This document shows positions 44,423 to 52,670 of a stretch of 64,000 bases of DNA, one piece after another. Positions within the stretch are counted from its first letter, which is position 1. Every line of letters begins with the position of its first letter. A program made the position numbers and the translations under genes. Origin of the DNA: Pseudomonas extremorientalis. GTDB lineage: Bacteria; Pseudomonadota; Gammaproteobacteria; Pseudomonadales; Pseudomonadaceae. Location of the stretch: positions 30,084 through 94,083 of the forward strand of contig NZ_MDGK01000036.1 of the NCBI RefSeq assembly GCF_001870465.1, written 5' to 3'. The notes under the pieces are model-generated. The model saw only the letters and a list, made by a program, of their open reading frames with translations, did no database searches and was not told the DNA's origin.

Positions 44423-45248
44423 ACGGCCGTGAACGCCCACCGAACGGCTGCAGGACTTCTACCAGGCTGCCGTCAGCCAGTTCCTGCTCGACAATAAACT
44501 TGTAGGTCTGAAACAACCCCGCGCCGTGCCTGGCCAGGGTCACCCCGCCCAGCACATCATCGGAGCAGCTGTACCCCGCCTGCCCCGCATACTCTTGCGC
44601 CTTGCCATCCACCTGAAACAGCCAGGAGATACGCCGGCCATTGCTGGGCAATTCGTACTGGATGCATTCATGGGCGGGCAGATCTTCCAGCGTCTGTGGG
44701 ATGCCGGCGCGTTCAAGATAGGACGGTGCCGCGACCACCACCAACTCGGCGTCTTCCAGCAGGCGCGCAATCAGCGATGAGTCGGGCTGGGCGCGCACAC
44801 GGACCGCCAGGTCGTAGCCTTCGGCGACGAAGTCGATATTGCGATTGCTGATGTGGATATCCACCGTCACCTGCGGGTACAGCGCACGAAACCTGGGCAG
44901 TAGCGGCAGCAGACGGTGATGGGCGTAGGTGGTGGGAATACTGATGCGCAACAGGCCGGACGGCACTGCTTGCGCGCCCATCACCTCCTGTTGCGCCTCC
45001 ACCAGTTGGGTCAGGGCCTGGCGGCATTGCTCGAAGAAGGTCCGGCCGCTGTCGGTAAGGCGGATGCTGCGCGTGGTGCGCACAAACAGCCGCGCGCCCA
45101 GGCGCTCTTCCAGGCGTGAAATGCTGCGGCTCACGGCCGCCGGCGTGACACCGGCGACCTGCGCGGCGGCGGTGAAGCTGTTGGCTTCGGCGGCGAGGCA
45201 AAACAGCTCGATGCTGCCGAGCTGCAGGTCTTCGAAATGGCGTTTCAC
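44325..45248 (-). CDS. LysR-family transcriptional regulator
   Basis: A 307-residue LysR protein starting with GTG. Helix-turn-helix: LFCLAAEANSFTAAAQVAGVTPAAVSRSISRLEERLGARLF (residues about 15-55). The effector domain ends LYPHGRYVPHRVRAFVDFLMQC, typical of the group that controls divergent oxidoreductase or efflux genes. No divergent gene is present here, only the relic at 45342-45561, so the target is unclear. Its 3-prime end overlaps the TetR gene by 98 bases. Confidence 0.88.
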   Translation of the reverse strand: MKRHFEDLQLGSIELFCLAAEANSFTAAAQVAGVTPAAVSRSISRLEERLGARLFVRTTRSIRLTDSGRTFFEQCRQALTQLVEAQQEVMGAQAVPSGLLRISIPTTYAHHRLLPLLPRFRALYPQVTVDIHISNRNIDFVAEGYDLAVRVRAQPDSSLIARLLEDAELVVVAAPSYLERAGIPQTLEDLPAHECIQYELPSNGRRISWLFQVDGKAQEYAGQAGYSCSDDVLGGVTLARHGAGLFQTYKFIVEQELADGSLVEVLQPFGGRSRPFTLLYPHGRYVPHRVRAFVDFLMQCRDESAAP

Positions 45249-45341
45249 AATGGGTCCACCCGGTTACGGCTGCGGGGGATTGCAACACGTCCGCGCCCAG
45301 TGTGCCACTGCTTGCTTACGCCGTTGGCTCGATCAGGGTTG

Positions 45342-45561
45342 TCAGCCGCGCGGGGTTTGCAAGGCGTGGTACCCGTAGTCTGCGCGCGCTTGCCGCAATG
45401 GGACACCGGCGTCGATGGCCGTCGCCCACCGAGCCCCCCTCCAGGCCAACAGGTCCGTAGCGCAGGGTCCAGGCTTTGCCCGTAAGGCTGAAGGACCGGT
45501 CCAGCGGCTTGAGGTCGGTACAACTGAGGGCGTCCAGGCGTTGATGAATAGAGCGTTGCAT
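45342..45561 (-). pseudogene. Possible frameshifted gene remnant
   Basis: Between the LysR and dehydrogenase genes, the minus strand opens with MQRSIHQRLDALSCTDLKPL and SFSLTGKAWTLRYGPVGLE. After a run of six G at about 45434-45439 the coding-like reading moves to another frame, ARWATAIDAGVPLRQARADY, and ends at the stop 45342-45344. A one-base slip at the G run would explain this. The family is not recognised. The annotated frame without the slip runs to 45316 as an 81-residue ORF, but its tail looks non-coding. Confidence 0.3.
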
Positions 45562-45587
45562 GAGGAAGGCTTCCTTGTGTCGAGGGG

Positions 45588-46643
45588 TTAACCTGCGTTC
45601 GCCGCCAGGCTGAGCGCGTGGATCTTGTCGACAATCTGCCGCGAAGCCTTGCGGATTGCCGTCGTTGTGGTGCCTGCAATATGCGGTGTGAGCTGGGCAT
45701 TGCCGACGCCTGCCAGTGGCGAGTGGAAGCAGTCTTTTTCCAGGGCGAAGGTATCGATGGCGACTGCTTTTATATGCCTGGGAAACGCCGTCATGAAACT
45801 CGCCAACTGCGCTTCATCGACGATGCCGCCGCGCGCGGTGTTGATCAGTATCGAACCTTGGCGCATCTGCCTGAACTGGGTCAGCCCAAACAGGCCGCGG
45901 GTCAGCGGGGTCAACGGTACGTGGATCGAGACCACGTCGGCCTCCCTCAGCAATGCTTCGAGGGTTTGCCGGCGCTCAAGGCCAAGGCTGCGCGCGACCT
46001 GGTCGGTAAAGCGTTCCGAACCGGTGGCGATGACCTTGAGACCGAGCGCTCCCGCCTTGCGTGCGACCTCTTGAGCGATGCTGCCCGTGCCGACCACCCC
46101 TAGCGTGAGTTCGCCGAACTCCAGGCCTGGCGCCAAGGTGCCCTTGGACCAGCATCCCTTGTGCGTTTCAGCGTTGTAGTGGTCCAGGTCCCGGGATAAA
46201 TACAACGCCTGGGCCAGGACATATTCAGCAACCGCAATCGCGTTGGCGCCTGGAGTGTTCAGCAGGGTCACGCCACACTGCTGGGCCGCTTGCCGGTCGA
46301 TATGGTTGACACCCGTACCGGCTTGAGCAATAGCGCGCAGCGGCGTTGGCAGAGCCGGTGACGCAGCGTTGCGAATCAGTTCGCCCTCAATGGGAATATT
46401 CAGGCGCGTCTTGAACACGCTGTACCCTCCGGCCAACATCACGGCCCCCATGAAAGCCTGCCGGTCGTGACCGTTGATCTCGGTGTAGTGAATGCGCTCG
46501 CCATAGTGCTCGCGGATACCATCCTTATCAGTGAAATAGTAGAGATTCAGGGTGACGACCAGGCCCAACGCGAGGAATCGGTCGACTTCCTCGAATAACA
46601 ACGGCGGGCCGGGTGCATCGAGTATCAGGGTGGTGAATGCCAT
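45588..46643 (-). CDS. D-isomer specific 2-hydroxyacid dehydrogenase family protein
   Basis: A 351-residue NAD(P)-dependent dehydrogenase. The nucleotide-binding site is LGVVGTGSIAQEVARKAGALG near residue 180. The catalytic arginine lies in ILINTARGGIVDE and the histidine in LTPHIAGTTTTAI near residue 330. NTPGANAIAVAEYVLAQAL is also typical. The N-terminal part is unusual in having about 20 extra residues. GAGG is 8 bases before the ATG. The substrate (a 2-keto acid reduced or a D-2-hydroxyacid oxidised) is unknown. Confidence 0.88.
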   Translation of the reverse strand: MAFTTLILDAPGPPLLFEEVDRFLALGLVVTLNLYYFTDKDGIREHYGERIHYTEINGHDRQAFMGAVMLAGGYSVFKTRLNIPIEGELIRNAASPALPTPLRAIAQAGTGVNHIDRQAAQQCGVTLLNTPGANAIAVAEYVLAQALYLSRDLDHYNAETHKGCWSKGTLAPGLEFGELTLGVVGTGSIAQEVARKAGALGLKVIATGSERFTDQVARSLGLERRQTLEALLREADVVSIHVPLTPLTRGLFGLTQFRQMRQGSILINTARGGIVDEAQLASFMTAFPRHIKAVAIDTFALEKDCFHSPLAGVGNAQLTPHIAGTTTTAIRKASRQIVDKIHALSLAANAG

Positions 46644-47266
46644 GCTTGTGATCCTCTTGAAAGGCGCACAACCGCGCCGACAGCCAGGTCGCCCCGGCTG
46701 TCGGCGGGTGCTTTACCAAGTGTGTAGTCCTGGCCCTTGTAGGTTCATCGGTTCAAGCCTCGATAATTAATACAGATCCCTTGTTTGCACTCCACCGCGT
46801 GGGTGGAAGCAAAATCATCAATGTCACAGGCCGAAACCACCGCATCGCAACGAACGGATGTCCCCCTGTTATCCGACAGAAAGCCCTCAGATCGGTACCC
46901 AAAAGCGGCAAAAAATCTGAAACAAGTTATTACACTTCAACGTGAATCAATCATGTCGCCGCTTTTTCGACAAAAGACCTTTTTGGAATAAAACGCGCAT
47001 AAAAAGATAGCCAGCTTATGAACGGTTTCCCGATCCGACACTGACTATTCTTTTTCAAGCAATTGATTATTAGGGGTTAATGAAGGGAGTCAAAAACGCG
47101 GTACGCCCAGAAAGCACTCACGCCGACAGGATGTGCCAGGTCATTCTTAAATAATTCTTCATAAAGGCCTGACCCCATATGCACCGGACGATCCCGAGCC
47201 CTTGGCATCGTGCCCGGCCTCGCAGGGGTGGACTCGGGCTCAAACGACGAGCGCAAATAAGATAGA
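46644..47266. other. Long AT-richer intergenic region
   Basis: About 620 bases with no convincing gene. It holds a strong hairpin (GCCGACAGCC at 46676-46685 with GGCTGTCGGC at 46696-46705) in the leader region of the dehydrogenase gene. Two short open frames (46785-46991 plus, 47077-47283 minus) lack ribosome sites and recognisable content. The base composition and the tRNA-Asn-like string at its right end suggest a relic of inserted DNA. Confidence 0.5.
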
Positions 47267-47287
47267 AAATGACTGTTAATCATTGGG
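47267..47287 (+). repeat. tRNA-Asn anticodon-arm-like string
   Basis: These 21 bases contain ATGACTGTTAATCATTGGG, the anticodon stem-loop (anticodon GTT) of a Pseudomonas tRNA-Asn as I remember it. Neither the acceptor, D-arm nor T-arm is present around it. It may be an attachment-site trace or chance retention of a tRNA fragment. Confidence 0.4.
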
Positions 47288-47290
47288 CAA

Positions 47291-47320
47291 AATAAAGGCG
47301 CTCCAAAGAGCGCCTTTATT
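47291..47320. terminator. Terminator of ibpA
   Basis: AATAAAGGCGCTC-CAAA-GAGCGCCTTTATT is a perfect 13-base stem with a 4-base loop and A/T ends. On the minus strand it lies 9 bases after the ibpA stop and reads as a GC stem followed by TTTATT, a strong intrinsic terminator. Confidence 0.85.
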
Positions 47321-47329
47321 CATTTCAAC

Positions 47330-47788
47330 TCACTGCTCGCTGATGGATTTCACATCCGCCTTGGCAGCGCCACCAATCGCAATGCGTTTTGGCTTGGCTT
47401 CCTCCGGTACCACCCTGAGCAGGTCGATGCTCAGCAGGCCGTTGGAAAGCTGCGCGCCCTGCACTTCGATGTGGTCGACCAGGCGGAACGACAAGCGGAA
47501 CGCGCGCTGGGCGATGCCCTGGTGCAGGTAGGTGATGCCCTCATCGTGTTCGCGCTTGCCGCCGGCGACGGTCAACACGCCTTTTTCCACCTGGATTTCC
47601 AGGTCATCCTCCACCAGGCCTGCGGCCGCAATCACGATACGATAATGATCGTCACCGTGCTTTTCGACATTGTGAGGTGGGTAGGTGGTGCCGGCCTCGC
47701 TGCGAAGCGCCGATTCGAAAAGGTCGTTGAAACGGTCAAAGCCGACAGAGTGACGGAACAGTGGGGCCAACGAAAGAGTAGTAGCCAT
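47330..47788 (-). CDS. ibpA: Small heat-shock protein, Hsp20/IbpA
   Basis: A 152-residue cytosolic chaperone that binds unfolding proteins at high temperature. The start MATTLSLAPLFRHSVGFDRFNDLFESALR and the alpha-crystallin domain (YPPHNVEKHGDDHYRIVIAAAGLVEDDLEIQVEKGVLTV...YLHQGIAQRAFRLSFRLVDHIEV) are typical of IbpA. The C-terminal IXI-type motif is RIAI. A heat-shock sigma factor promoter and a candidate RNA thermometer lie upstream. Confidence 0.94.
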   Translation of the reverse strand: MATTLSLAPLFRHSVGFDRFNDLFESALRSEAGTTYPPHNVEKHGDDHYRIVIAAAGLVEDDLEIQVEKGVLTVAGGKREHDEGITYLHQGIAQRAFRLSFRLVDHIEVQGAQLSNGLLSIDLLRVVPEEAKPKRIAIGGAAKADVKSISEQ

Positions 47789-47884
47789 TGCAAAATCTCC
47801 TGAGGTTTCTCCAAGTGATTTGATACGCGACCCGCATTCGGCATCGCGTAAAACCTAAGTAGGTTCAGGCTGGAAATTTTCAAG
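47789..47884 (-). promoter_or_regulatory. Sigma-32 promoter and ROSE-like RNA thermometer of ibpA
   Basis: On the minus strand CTTGAAA (47878-47884) is an exact sigma-32 -35 box. ACCTACTT (47857-47864), 13 bases on, is a partial -10 match. In the leader, CTTGG followed by AGAAA and CCTCAGG can pair and hide the AGGAG ribosome site just before ibpA, as in ROSE thermometers known for Pseudomonas ibpA. Folding was judged by eye. Confidence 0.5.
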
Positions 47885-47903
47885 CGGCGCTCACAAAATT
47901 TTT

Positions 47904-49355
47904 TTATCCGACACGATGAGCTCCCGACGAAAGGCTGACACAACGGCGCGCCAGAACCGTCGTGGGGTCAACCAGGGCGACCCGGTGGGCGCCGATCTCG
48001 AACGCCTCGCAATGCGCCAGCACCAACGGCAACTCGGTACACCCGAGAATCAACACCTTCGCCCCTTGTTCACACAAATGCTCCGCCGCCAGCAGCAACT
48101 GCTCACGGCACACGCCAGCGGTAAACCCCGCCTTGATCCCCCGTTCGCCGTAGATCGCCTCCATCACCAGCGCCTGGTAATCAAAGCCAGGCGTGATGAG
48201 TTGCAGGCCGCAGCCTCGCGCGGCCTGGTGGTAGACCTGGCTTTGCAGGGTGCCGGACGTCGCCAGCAAGCCCACGGCCTGGCGGCTGCCGTAGGTCTGC
48301 ACGATCCACTCCACCGTCTCGCTGAGCATGTTGACGATGGGCACGCGCAGGTGCGCCTGGATGCGTTCGACAAACGCATGGGCGGTGTTGCACGGAATCG
48401 CGATGGCCTGGGCGCCGGCGCTTTCCAGGCGTTTGCAGGTGGCGTACAGGGCCAGGGTCGGGTCGGTTTCATCGCGTAGCAGGTTGGCGGTGCGGTCGGG
48501 GATCTGCGGGTTCTGTTCCACCACCATCTTGATGTGGTCCTGGTCTTTGCCGGCCGGGGTATGGGCGACCACCTTGCCCATGAAGTCCACGGTAGCCGCC
48601 GGGCCGACGCCGCCGACGATGCCCAGTTTGAACGGTGGCTGACGCGCCGAGCCATCGGCCTGGGTGGCGAACTCGGCGTAGATCTGGTTGATGTCGAGGG
48701 CGCTGATGCCACGCCGTTGCAGGTCGCCGCAGACCAGCGACAGCTCGGTCATGCCCGGCACAATCACCGTGGCGCCCTGCCCTTGCAGCGACAGGCACGC
48801 CTGGTACACCGACTCCAGCGGCACACCGTCAAGGTGGCCGTCCTTGATGCCGTTGACGCCGTACATCGCCTCCATCAAGGCAGCCTGGGCGTGGTCCTCC
48901 GGGTACACCAGGTTGAAGTGCTGACCGAGGTGCTGTTCAAACAAGCCGCTGTGACGCACGAAGTCCGATGCGATCACGCCGAGGGTGGTGCCAGGCGCTA
49001 TTCGACGGGTGATGTGCCGGACCAGCGCGTGCATCATGTCCAGCACGGGAATGCCCAGTTCCTGCTGGATTTCAGCGCGAAAGGTCTGGCTGGCAAAACA
49101 CGGCAGCAGCACCGCATCCACCCCGGTGTTTTCAAAGGTCTTGCATACCTGGAACACATAGAACTTGCGCGCGGTCATGCTCGCGTTACGGTCCAGGGGC
49201 AGCAGTACATCCTTGAACGGGTGCTGCTCGAACAGGAAGTGATAGCGCCGCTGGTCCTCCAGCACGGCACGGGACTTGACCAGTTTGTAGAACAGATCGC
49301 CGCCCGCCAGCGAACCGAGCCCGCCGACGATGCCCAGCCGGGAGGTGGTTTTCAT
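47904..49355 (-). CDS. Two-domain aspartate/glutamate racemase-family protein
   Basis: A 483-residue tandem fusion; single racemases are about 230-240 residues. Both halves begin with LGIVGG(L/V)G. The second half (about 245-483) has both catalytic cysteines: IPCNTAH near 320 and LGCTELPLV near 440. In the first half, LPCFASQ keeps one cysteine, but the second motif reads PGMTELSLV, with Met for Cys. So only the C-terminal domain should racemise by the two-base mechanism. It overlaps the symporter gene by 4 bases, suggesting use of imported dicarboxylic amino acids. Confidence 0.88.
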   Translation of the reverse strand: MKTTSRLGIVGGLGSLAGGDLFYKLVKSRAVLEDQRRYHFLFEQHPFKDVLLPLDRNASMTARKFYVFQVCKTFENTGVDAVLLPCFASQTFRAEIQQELGIPVLDMMHALVRHITRRIAPGTTLGVIASDFVRHSGLFEQHLGQHFNLVYPEDHAQAALMEAMYGVNGIKDGHLDGVPLESVYQACLSLQGQGATVIVPGMTELSLVCGDLQRRGISALDINQIYAEFATQADGSARQPPFKLGIVGGVGPAATVDFMGKVVAHTPAGKDQDHIKMVVEQNPQIPDRTANLLRDETDPTLALYATCKRLESAGAQAIAIPCNTAHAFVERIQAHLRVPIVNMLSETVEWIVQTYGSRQAVGLLATSGTLQSQVYHQAARGCGLQLITPGFDYQALVMEAIYGERGIKAGFTAGVCREQLLLAAEHLCEQGAKVLILGCTELPLVLAHCEAFEIGAHRVALVDPTTVLARRCVSLSSGAHRVG

Positions 49356-50614
49356 GCGTGCACTCCCTGCGGCAGTTCAGCGGGTTCTTCCGCGCTCTCG
49401 GATTTGGCCACCACCGCCGTGGCGATGCTGTTGCCCACCACGTTGGTGGCGGTGCGCGCCATGTCGAGGAACTGGTCGATACCGATGATCAGCAACAAAC
49501 CCGCCTCGGGCAGGTTGAACATCGGCAGCGTCGCCGCCACCACCACGACCGACGCCCGCGCCACGCCGGCCATGCCTTTGCTGGTAATCATCAGCGTCAG
49601 CAAAATCAGCAGTTGCTGGGTGAAGCTCAGGTCGATGTTGTAGGCCTGGGCGATGAACATGATCGCGAACGCCTGGTACATCATCGAGCCGTCAAGGTTA
49701 AAAGAATAGCCCAGCGGCAACACAAAACTGGAGACCCGCTTGGGCGCGCCGAACTTCTCCAGCGCCTCCATGGTTTTGGGGTAGGCCGACTCGCTGCTGG
49801 CCGTGGAAAACGCCAGCAGGATCGGCCCGCGGATCAGCTTGCCGAGGGTGAACACCGAGCGTCCGAGAAACAGGTAACCGGCGGCGAACAACAACACCCA
49901 GAGCAGGGCGATCCCCAGGTAGAACTCGGCAATCAGCTTGGCGTAATCGGCCAGCAGGCCCAGGCCGTTGGTGGTGATCGCCGAGGCAATCGCGGCGAAC
50001 ACGCCGATCGGCGCAAAAGCCATCACGTAGTCGGTAATCTTGAACATTACCTTGGCCAGCTCGTCCACGGTGTCGGTGATGCGCGTGTAGCCGGCGCGCT
50101 TGACCCCGGCCAGGGCGAAGCCGAAGAACAGCGAAAACACCACGATCTGCAGGATCTCGTTGTTGGCCATCGCCTCGGCAATGCTGCGCGGGAATACGTG
50201 GCTGATGAAGGTCTTGAGGCTGAAGTCCCCGGTGTTGACCGGCACCGCTGCCGTCGCATGTTGCGCCACCTGCATGTTCAGCCCGGCCCCCGGTTGGAAC
50301 AGATTGACCAGGGCCATGCCAAGCATCAGCGAGACCAGCGACGCCGTGACGAACCACAGCATCGCACGCAAGCCGATGCGCCCTAGCGAGCGCGAACTGC
50401 CCATGCTCGCGATGCCGCCCACCAGGGTGGCGAACACCAGCGGCGCAATGATCATCTTGATCATGCGCAGGAAAATATCGGTGACCATCGAAAAGTACCC
50501 GGCCAGCGCCTTGGCGGCCTGCTCGCTTCCTGCATAGTGGTGACATGCCCAACCCACCAGCACGCCCAAGACGATGCCAACTGCGATTCGACGGGGGAGT
50601 TTGTTCTTCTTCAC
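49352..50614 (-). CDS. Dicarboxylate/amino acid:cation symporter (DAACS family)
   Basis: A 420-residue inner-membrane symporter of the GltP/DctA family. It starts with GTG. Family parts are MIIAPLVFATLVGGIASMG, AFSTASSESAYPKTMEALEKFGAP (the serine-rich re-entrant loop), LGYSFNLDGSMMYQ, and IDQFLDMARTATNVVGNSIATAVVAK. It takes up glutamate, aspartate or C4-dicarboxylates with protons or sodium. Coupling to a racemase gene points to aspartate or glutamate, possibly the D-forms. Confidence 0.9.
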   Translation of the reverse strand: MKKNKLPRRIAVGIVLGVLVGWACHHYAGSEQAAKALAGYFSMVTDIFLRMIKMIIAPLVFATLVGGIASMGSSRSLGRIGLRAMLWFVTASLVSLMLGMALVNLFQPGAGLNMQVAQHATAAVPVNTGDFSLKTFISHVFPRSIAEAMANNEILQIVVFSLFFGFALAGVKRAGYTRITDTVDELAKVMFKITDYVMAFAPIGVFAAIASAITTNGLGLLADYAKLIAEFYLGIALLWVLLFAAGYLFLGRSVFTLGKLIRGPILLAFSTASSESAYPKTMEALEKFGAPKRVSSFVLPLGYSFNLDGSMMYQAFAIMFIAQAYNIDLSFTQQLLILLTLMITSKGMAGVARASVVVVAATLPMFNLPEAGLLLIIGIDQFLDMARTATNVVGNSIATAVVAKSESAEEPAELPQGVHA

Positions 50615-50787
50615 AGGTGCGGCCCTCAGATGGCTTTTGTTGTATGGAGCGGATTCTAGGGACCCACCCCGGCCGCCATGATGAGTAATCCAGCTAACCC
50701 CATGCGCTTTTGGAATAGTTTGTAGAAAGCCCAGCCCAGGCTGCGCGCGGCGGCATACACTCAGGGCTCATCGCCTGGAGAACCGGC

Positions 50788-51690
50788 ATGCAGATCAAAT
50801 GGTTGGACGACCTCTTGGCCATCGCCGAGTGGAAAAATTTCTCCCGCGCCGCCGAAGTGCGCTGCGTGACGCAATCGGCGTTGTCGCGGCGCATTCGTTC
50901 ACTGGAAGAATGGGTGGGCGTCGAACTGGTCGACCGTGGCACCTACCCGGTGCAACTGACCGCCGCAGGCGCAGCCTTCTGCAGCGAAAGCCGCGAAGCG
51001 CTGGCCGGTCTGATGCGCCTGCGCGCCAGCCTGCGCGAGGTGGAACGCATGCCGGGCCGCTCGATCCAGGTGACCGCCGGCCACAGCCTGTCGATGACCT
51101 TCCTGCCCAAGTGGCTGGCGCAGTTCCAGCGCCAGACCGAGCAGTTCAATGCACGGGTGGTGGCGGCGAATATTCATGACGCGGTGATTGCGCTGGAAGA
51201 AGGCAGTTGCGATTTGATGATCGTCTACCACCATCCCCTGGCGCCGATCCTGCTGGATGCGCAACGCTTCGGCAGCCTGGCCCTGGGGCATGATGCGTTT
51301 ATTCCGTTGTGCGCGCCGGACAAACGCGGTCGACCGCTGTATCGCCTGCCGGGGAGCACGGGAAAACCCGTCCCGCATCTGGCTTACACGGCCACCACGT
51401 TCCTGGGCAGGGTCGCGGAAATCGTGATCAAGAACGGCCCTGCACCCGCCGTGCTGGAGCGCTGCTACGAAGCCGACATGGCCATGCTGCTGATGCGCAT
51501 GGCTATCGAAGGTTACGGTGTGGCGTGGTTGCCACAGAGCGCGGTGGTGGATGAGTTGGAGCGTGGGCTGCTGGTGCGGGCGGGTGGCGAGGAGTGGAGT
51601 ACGCGGTTGGAGATTCGCTCGTACTGCGCGATTGAAAACCAGAACCCGACGATGAGGAAGTTGTGGCGCACGCTCGAAGGGCTGCGCTGA
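50788..51690 (+). CDS. LysR-family regulator, probably of the symporter-racemase operon
   Basis: A 300-residue LysR protein. Helix-turn-helix: WLDDLLAIAEWKNFSRAAEVRCVTQSALSRRIRSLEEWVGVELV (residues about 4-47). The effector domain ends at residue 300. GGAG is 7 bases before the ATG. It is divergent from the symporter gene with 173 bases between the starts, so control of symporter and racemase by an acidic amino acid is likely. Confidence 0.88.
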   Translation: MQIKWLDDLLAIAEWKNFSRAAEVRCVTQSALSRRIRSLEEWVGVELVDRGTYPVQLTAAGAAFCSESREALAGLMRLRASLREVERMPGRSIQVTAGHSLSMTFLPKWLAQFQRQTEQFNARVVAANIHDAVIALEEGSCDLMIVYHHPLAPILLDAQRFGSLALGHDAFIPLCAPDKRGRPLYRLPGSTGKPVPHLAYTATTFLGRVAEIVIKNGPAPAVLERCYEADMAMLLMRMAIEGYGVAWLPQSAVVDELERGLLVRAGGEEWSTRLEIRSYCAIENQNPTMRKLWRTLEGLR

Positions 51691-51692
51691 CG

Positions 51693-52598
51693 TCAATGCA
51701 CCTGCGGCATCGCCATTCGCAAACGCTGGGCAAGTAAATCGGAGAACGCTTGCGTCAGGGCCGTACGGGGAACATCACTGCGAAAAACCAGGCCGAATGA
51801 ATACGGCAAAACCGGTAGAAAAGGCCGCGTCACGATCGGCAAGTCCAAGAAATCATTGGCCAGCAATTCATTGATGATGGACACGCCGATGCCCTCGGCG
51901 ACGAAAGCGCAGGCAGCACCTGCCGAATGCACTTCCATGCGCACGTTGGGAAGAATGGACGCCTGCCGAAATACCTGGTCAAGCTCCGTGCGCAGGTTGC
52001 GCTGGCGGCCCAGCAGCACCAGCGGCACACCGCGCAAATCATTCACCTGGATAACGCGCTTTTCGCACAGCGCGTGCGTTTGGGGAAGCACGCACACGCC
52101 TTGCACCTGCAACACCGGCACCACGTCGAAGCCCGGCAATTCGGTGGGCAGGCGCACAAAGGCAAAATCGACGCTGCGGTCCAGCACCGCGCGCTCAAGC
52201 GCATCGTAGGAACCGGTGACCAGTTCGATAACAAGGTCGTCGCGGCCCTGCATGAATTCGGCAACCACACGGGGCAACCATTGGTGGGTCATGCTGGTGG
52301 GCACCGCCACGCGCAGCAGCGCCCGGCCAGCGTGACCCAGGCGCAGGTCGTCGGCCATGCGCTGGACGCGTTGCATGTTGTCGACCAGCCCCGACACCTC
52401 CGGCAAAAACGCCTCGGCCTCGGAGGTCGGCGTCAGCCTGCCCTTCCTGCGCAGGAACAAGGCAAAGCCCAGTGACTCTTCGAGCTGGCTGAGCAAACGG
52501 CTGATGGCCGACTGGGACAAGCCCATGCGCGTGGCGGCATCGATGGTCGAACCGGTCGACATGATGGCCTGGAACGCTTCCAGTTGTTTGAGATTCAC
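51693..52598 (-). CDS. LysR-family transcriptional regulator
   Basis: About 301 residues. The GTG at 52598 is chosen because it has a GGAG site 7 bases upstream and yields the usual VNLKQLEAFQAIMSTGSTIDAATRMGLSQSAISRLLSQLE start; a GTG at 52619 adds MSAWSPS. The effector domain contains AEGIGVSIINELLAND, which resembles the OccR/NocR-type regulators of basic amino acids. The oprD-like gene lies 72 bases upstream on the same strand. It may control the porin and the YfcC-type transporter. Confidence 0.88.
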   Translation of the reverse strand: MNLKQLEAFQAIMSTGSTIDAATRMGLSQSAISRLLSQLEESLGFALFLRRKGRLTPTSEAEAFLPEVSGLVDNMQRVQRMADDLRLGHAGRALLRVAVPTSMTHQWLPRVVAEFMQGRDDLVIELVTGSYDALERAVLDRSVDFAFVRLPTELPGFDVVPVLQVQGVCVLPQTHALCEKRVIQVNDLRGVPLVLLGRQRNLRTELDQVFRQASILPNVRMEVHSAGAACAFVAEGIGVSIINELLANDFLDLPIVTRPFLPVLPYSFGLVFRSDVPRTALTQAFSDLLAQRLRMAMPQVH

Positions 52599-52670
52599 GC
52601 TCGGGCTCCAAGCAGACACGACTGGGCGCAGTTTCCGCTGGCAACACCGGCGGCGTCCAGCCTTGCAGCC

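Noticed and set aside
46785..46991. 68-aa plus-strand open frame
   Set aside because: No ribosome site, no hydrophobic or domain pattern, and an AT-rich region where such frames arise by chance.
47168..47182. Extra copy of the GGTCTGACCCC junction motif near ibpA
   Set aside because: Only CCTGACCCCAT matches; the TAAATGG part and the palindrome are missing.
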